Shown here in pieces: positions 35,497 to 38,214 of a stretch of 38,214 bases of DNA. How positions within the stretch are numbered: position 1 is the first letter of the stretch; each line of letters starts with the position of its first letter. The DNA is from a bacterium (GTDB lineage: Bacteria > CAIWAD01): NCBI GenBank assembly GCA_030685015.1, contig JAUXWS010000040.1:1-38214 (forward strand), given 5' to 3'. The notes under the pieces are model-generated. The model made no database searches. It worked only from the letters and a program-made list of their open reading frames with translations, and was not told the origin of the DNA. The translations under genes were made by a program, and so were the position numbers.

Positions 35497-37641
35497 TCAG
35501 GGGACCGGCTGGCCGCCCTCCCGTCCTCCAGCCAACTGGCGGGCCAACGCTGCGGCCGACTCCACCTCCGCCAGGCAGTGGCTCGGACCGCAGAGGCGCG
35601 CCCGGGACCGGGCTCCCTGGCGCGGCGCGAGCAGCAGCCCGGGCAGGAAGCATCCCTCCAGGCCGCGCAGCAGCTCCTGGCGCGCCGCCTCGTCGGGTCC
35701 TTCCACCTCCAGCAGGCGGGCGCGGCCGCCGTCCAGCAGGTCCGCCAGGAGCATGGCCTGCCCGCCGCCCAGGGAGCCCCGCGCCGCCAGGCCCGCCACC
35801 AGGCGCGCCGCCCGCTCCTGGAAGTCCGGCCGATCCAACAGCCGGCCGAGACGCAAGAGATTGCCTGCCGCCATGGAGTTGCCGCAGGGCAGGGCTCCGT
35901 CGTGCTCCTCCACCGGGCGCTGGGGCAGGTCCGAGGGCGCCCGGCACATGCGGTAGAGCTCCAGGCCGGGATCCCAGAAGAGGCGGTCCTGCTCCTCCTG
36001 GAGGGCGGCCGCCTCGCCCAGCCAATCCCGCCCGCCCGTTTCCGCCTCCGCCAGGCCCAGCAGGCCGCGCACAAGGAAGGCGTGGTCGTCGAGCAGGGCG
36101 GGGATGCCCGCCTGTCCGGGCCGTCGGCAGTGGAGCAGCCCCTCTCCCCCGCGCCAGCCGTCCAGCAGGAATTGGGCGGCCCGGCGGGCGGCCGCCAGCC
36201 AGTCCGGGCGCGCCAGCTGGCGTCCACCCCGGGCCAGCGCCGCGATCATCAGGCCGTTCCAGTCGGTCAGCACCTTGTGGTCGCGGGCAGGGCGCGCGCG
36301 GCCGCTACGCAGCTCCAGCAGGAGCCGCCGCAGTCCATCCCGGCGCCGCAGGAAGTCCTCCGGTGCCAGTCCCAGGCTGTGGGCCGCCAGCGCGGGCGCT
36401 CGGCCGGGATGCAGGACGTTGCGGCCGCGGAATCCCGCCCCGCCCTCCGGCGGCCAGTTGCCCTCCTCGCCCAGGCTCCAGGCCGCGGCGGCCAGCGCCA
36501 GATCCTCGGGCGACAGCCTGTCCCGCAAATCCTGCCAGTCCCAGACGTAGTAGCGCCCCTCCTCGCCCTCGCTGTCCGCGTCCTCGGCGCTGTGGAAGCC
36601 GCCGCCCTCGTCAACCAGGTCCCGCACGACGTAGTCCAGGGTCTCGCCCAGCGCCTCCTCCAGCTCGTCTGCTTCGGCGGCCAGCCGGGCGGCCTCCGCT
36701 CCGTCCAAGCCAGCCAGGGCGCTCGCCGCGGCGGCTCCATCGGCCAGGGCCAGGGCCAGCATGGCCTGGTCGTAGAGCATCTTCTCGAAGTGGGGGATGC
36801 GCCAGGCGGCGTCGGTGGAGTAGCGGTGGAAGCCGCCTGCCAGCTGGTCGCGCAGGGCGCCCCGACTCATGGCGAGCAGGGTGTGGAGGGCCATGGCCAA
36901 CCAGCGGCCTCCCTCATCCGGGCGCGGCGCCTGCCTCTCCTCGTCCCAACCAGCGCGCAGCAGGAGGAGCAGGGTATGGGGCGAGGGGAACTTGGGCGCG
37001 CCGCCGAAGCCCCCATGCCGGGCGTCGTAACGGGCGGCCAAGTGCCGGCAGGCCTCGGTCGCGGCGGCTTCGGCCAGGGACCTCAACTCCACCGCGCCAT
37101 CATCGCCCCGGCCGCGCCGGGTCGGGCCATGCCAGGCGGCGAGGGACTCGCCCAGCTCGCCCGCCAGGGTCTCCAAGCGCCCCCGCTCTTCGGCCCAGAG
37201 ACGGCTCAGCTCGGCGCAAAGGCGGTCCACGCCCGGCCGGCCACCGCGGCTGCGCGGCGGGAAGTAGGTGCCGGCATGGAAGGGCAGGCGCCCGGGGGTC
37301 AGGAGCACGGTGAGCGGCCAGCCGCCGGAGCCGGTGAGGGCCTGGCAGACGCCCATGTAGAGGTGGTCCAGGTCGGGCCGCTCCTCGCGGTCCACCTTGA
37401 CGCAGACAAAGGTCTGGTTGAGCAGGCGGGCGATGGCGGGGTCGGCGAAGGACTCGCGCTCCATCACATGGCACCAGTGGCAGGCGGCGTAGCCCACCGA
37501 TAGAAAGACCGGCACATCGCGCCGCCGCGCCTCGGCGAAGGCCTCGTCGCCCCAGGGAAACCAGTCCACGGGATTGTGGGCATGCTGGCGCAGGTAAGGG
37601 CTGGCCTCCGCGGCCAGGCGGTTGTCGGGGAAGTCGCTCAC
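35497..37641 (-). CDS. DUF255 thioredoxin-fold/six-hairpin protein (YyaL/spermatogenesis-associated 20 family)
   Basis: A 714-residue cytoplasmic protein. The N-terminal thioredoxin-like domain is diagnostic: [36 protein letters not shown] with Cys54 and Cys57, and [15 protein letters not shown]. The C-terminal two thirds are an (alpha/alpha) barrel like that of N-acylglucosamine 2-epimerases and glycosidases ([74 protein letters not shown]). Biochemical activity of the family is unknown. Translation starts at GTG 37641 after AAGGAAAGGA. CHWCH resembles a heme site but belongs to the thioredoxin loop and the protein lacks a signal peptide. It is the first gene of the clpC unit. Confidence 0.9.
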   Translation of the reverse strand: MSDFPDNRLAAEASPYLRQHAHNPVDWFPWGDEAFAEARRRDVPVFLSVGYAACHWCHVMERESFADPAIARLLNQTFVCVKVDREERPDLDHLYMGVCQALTGSGGWPLTVLLTPGRLPFHAGTYFPPRSRGGRPGVDRLCAELSRLWAEERGRLETLAGELGESLAAWHGPTRRGRGDDGAVELRSLAEAAATEACRHLAARYDARHGGFGGAPKFPSPHTLLLLLRAGWDEERQAPRPDEGGRWLAMALHTLLAMSRGALRDQLAGGFHRYSTDAAWRIPHFEKMLYDQAMLALALADGAAAASALAGLDGAEAARLAAEADELEEALGETLDYVVRDLVDEGGGFHSAEDADSEGEEGRYYVWDWQDLRDRLSPEDLALAAAAWSLGEEGNWPPEGGAGFRGRNVLHPGRAPALAAHSLGLAPEDFLRRRDGLRRLLLELRSGRARPARDHKVLTDWNGLMIAALARGGRQLARPDWLAAARRAAQFLLDGWRGGEGLLHCRRPGQAGIPALLDDHAFLVRGLLGLAEAETGGRDWLGEAAALQEEQDRLFWDPGLELYRMCRAPSDLPQRPVEEHDGALPCGNSMAAGNLLRLGRLLDRPDFQERAARLVAGLAARGSLGGGQAMLLADLLDGGRARLLEVEGPDEAARQELLRGLEGCFLPGLLLAPRQGARSRARLCGPSHCLAEVESAAALARQLAGGREGGQPVP

Positions 37642-37783
37642 TGGGTCCTTTCCTTGGCACGGGTTGGGTCGTGCTGGCGGCAAGATAGGGGTGGCGGCGG
37701 GGGGCTGTGTCGGCCAAAGGTCAGGGGGAATCGACTGGATCTTATCTGAGGTCGGCGGCGAACAGGTGTCTGACATCACGGAC

Positions 37784-37824
37784 AGGTGTCCGACCATGGG
37801 TCGGACACCTTGGCAGTTGTTGCC
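37784..37824. repeat. REP-like hairpin unit 1
   Basis: AGGTGTCCGACC (37784-37795) and GGTCGGACACCT (37799-37810) form a perfect 12-bp stem with a 3-base loop ATG, followed by a small GGCA/TGCC hairpin (37812-37824). The compound structure recurs 190 bases away, which fits REP/BIME-type elements that are moved by RAYT transposases in many bacteria. No transposase gene is in the window. Confidence 0.7.
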
Positions 37825-37973
37825 TCCTGGATGTACTGCCCTCCGCCAGGACAGCCGGCGACGAATGCGTCTCGCCAGAGCCGGAGAACCTGCCGGCGGG
37901 CGGGTGTCGAGCCGGGCAGGCGAGTTGTCACCCCATGTGGGGAGGTGGCCGGGTGGTGTCTGCACCTGCGATC

Positions 37974-38014
37974 AGGTGTCCGACCCATGGTCGGACACTT
38001 CGGCAAGGATTGCC
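37974..38014. repeat. REP-like hairpin unit 2
   Basis: AGGTGTCCGACC (37974-37985) pairs with GGTCGGACACTT (37989-38000) with one G-T pair around the loop CAT, followed by GGCAA/TTGCC (38002-38014). It lies in the same orientation as unit 1, with the loop complemented, and has the same two-hairpin plan. Confidence 0.7.
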
Positions 38015-38104
38015 GCCCCATGTGGATAACCCGCCAGGCCGTGTCAAACAGGGGACAGGCAGCGGACAGTCCACAGACTGTCCATGGCGGTCGGACCAAC
38101 ATCT

Positions 38105-38132
38105 GACCACTGACCACCGACCACCGACCACT
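38105..38132. repeat. Four 7-base direct repeats (GACCACY)
   Basis: GACCACT, GACCACC, GACCACC and GACCACT follow head to tail immediately downstream of the truncated minus-strand gene. A short slippage-type array with no evident function. Confidence 0.8.
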
Positions 38133-38135
38133 GCC

Positions 38136-38214
38136 CTACCTCAGCAGCGTCACCGTCCTCGTCTGCGCCCGCCCCGCCGCCTCCAGCGTGACCAGGTAGA
38201 CGCCGCTGGCCAGG
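38136..38214 (-). CDS. C-terminal end of a secreted protein with a sorting-type tail (partial)
   Basis: The last 25 codons of a gene that enters from the right edge, ending at TAG 38138-38136. They read LASGVYLVTLEAAGRAQTRT and then VTLLR. SGVYLV, a hydrophilic turn and a final VTLLR strand are the end of the FlgD-like/T9SS-type C-terminal domain also found at 26066-27061 (which ends VRLSLLR) and 27094-29601. The rest of the protein is outside the window, so only export and sorting can be suggested. Confidence 0.7.
   Translation of the reverse strand, partial: LASGVYLVTLEAAGRAQTRTVTLLR

Larger units (their letters stand above)
37642..38135. other. Gene-free region with repeated hairpins
   Basis: About 490 bases between the DUF255 gene and the truncated gene at the right edge. 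It contains two 41-base REP-like hairpin units, a palindrome CCCCATGTGGGG at 37932-37943 and four 7-base direct repeats. The open frames that cross it run through the hairpins and lack ribosome sites, so I do not regard them as genes. Confidence 0.6.

Noticed and set aside
37468-37482. CHWCH in the DUF255 protein as a c-type heme site
   Set aside because: It lies in the thioredoxin-fold active loop conserved in this family and the protein has no signal peptide, so heme attachment is not expected.
37776-38117. Short minus- and plus-strand frames across the REP-like region
   Set aside because: They run through palindromic repeats and have no start signals or conserved features.

Overview
The window reads as chromosomal DNA of a high-GC, Gram-negative (two-membrane) bacterium. 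The evidence is a heptose-phosphate kinase for LPS core, a TonB-dependent receptor, a PorV-like outer-membrane barrel, lipoproteins, and a lytic transglycosylase. Several secreted proteins end in the FlgD-like/Por-type C-terminal domain with WPNPFNP and SGVY-type motifs. That combination fits the Fibrobacteres-Chlorobi-Bacteroidetes (FCB) group or one of its uncultured high-GC relatives. No rRNA or tRNA is visible, so I do not name a phylum. Apart from the two features at the far left, every protein gene lies on the minus strand.

Layout. (1) 1-1145 (+): tail of an unknown gene, then a di-heme cytochrome c peroxidase broken by a 2-base insertion, with a terminator. (2) 12.2-1.2 kb (-): secreted GH57 amylase with a starch-binding domain, EamA transporter, cyclopropane fatty acid synthase, heme-c DUF3365 lipoprotein, inorganic pyrophosphatase, methyltransferase, class V aminotransferase, secreted GH13 amylase, second EamA transporter. 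(3) 18.3-12.4 kb (-): der GTPase with an unusual acidic tail, PfkB-type kinase, lytic transglycosylase B; then dnaK alone behind a heat-shock-like promoter. (4) 18.4-18.7 kb (+): a strong promoter, a foldable ~180-nt transcript and a terminator with no ORF, the best candidate here for an undescribed RNA gene (6S-like architecture). (5) 19.3-18.9 kb (-): apaG. (6) 31.0-19.5 kb (-): heptose kinase, SH3 lipoprotein, S8 protease, secreted LamG-like/FlgD-type protein, TonB-dependent receptor, large secreted protein with a heme-like CxxCH, PorV-like barrel. Gaps are short and several genes overlap, which suggests an outer-membrane/secretion operon. (7) 31.0-31.5 kb: a tandem duplication of the heptose kinase 5' end, each copy abutting a GATNNC hexamer array; one array has grown to 17 x 12 bp. 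(8) 37.6-31.5 kb (-): DUF255 thioredoxin-fold protein, clpC, rumA-type RNA methyltransferase. (9) 37.6-38.2 kb: two REP-like hairpin units, a small tandem repeat, and the C-terminal end of another protein with the sorting-type tail.

Functional reading. Two secreted amylases of different families suggest use of external starch or glycogen. The TonB receptor, cargo-like proteins and PorV-like barrel look like a type IX-like secretion and surface-display module. DnaK, ClpC and the DUF255 protein are housekeeping or stress functions. The most unusual content is between genes: the plus-strand RNA, the duplicated kinase 5' end with its expanding arrays, and the hairpin repeats.
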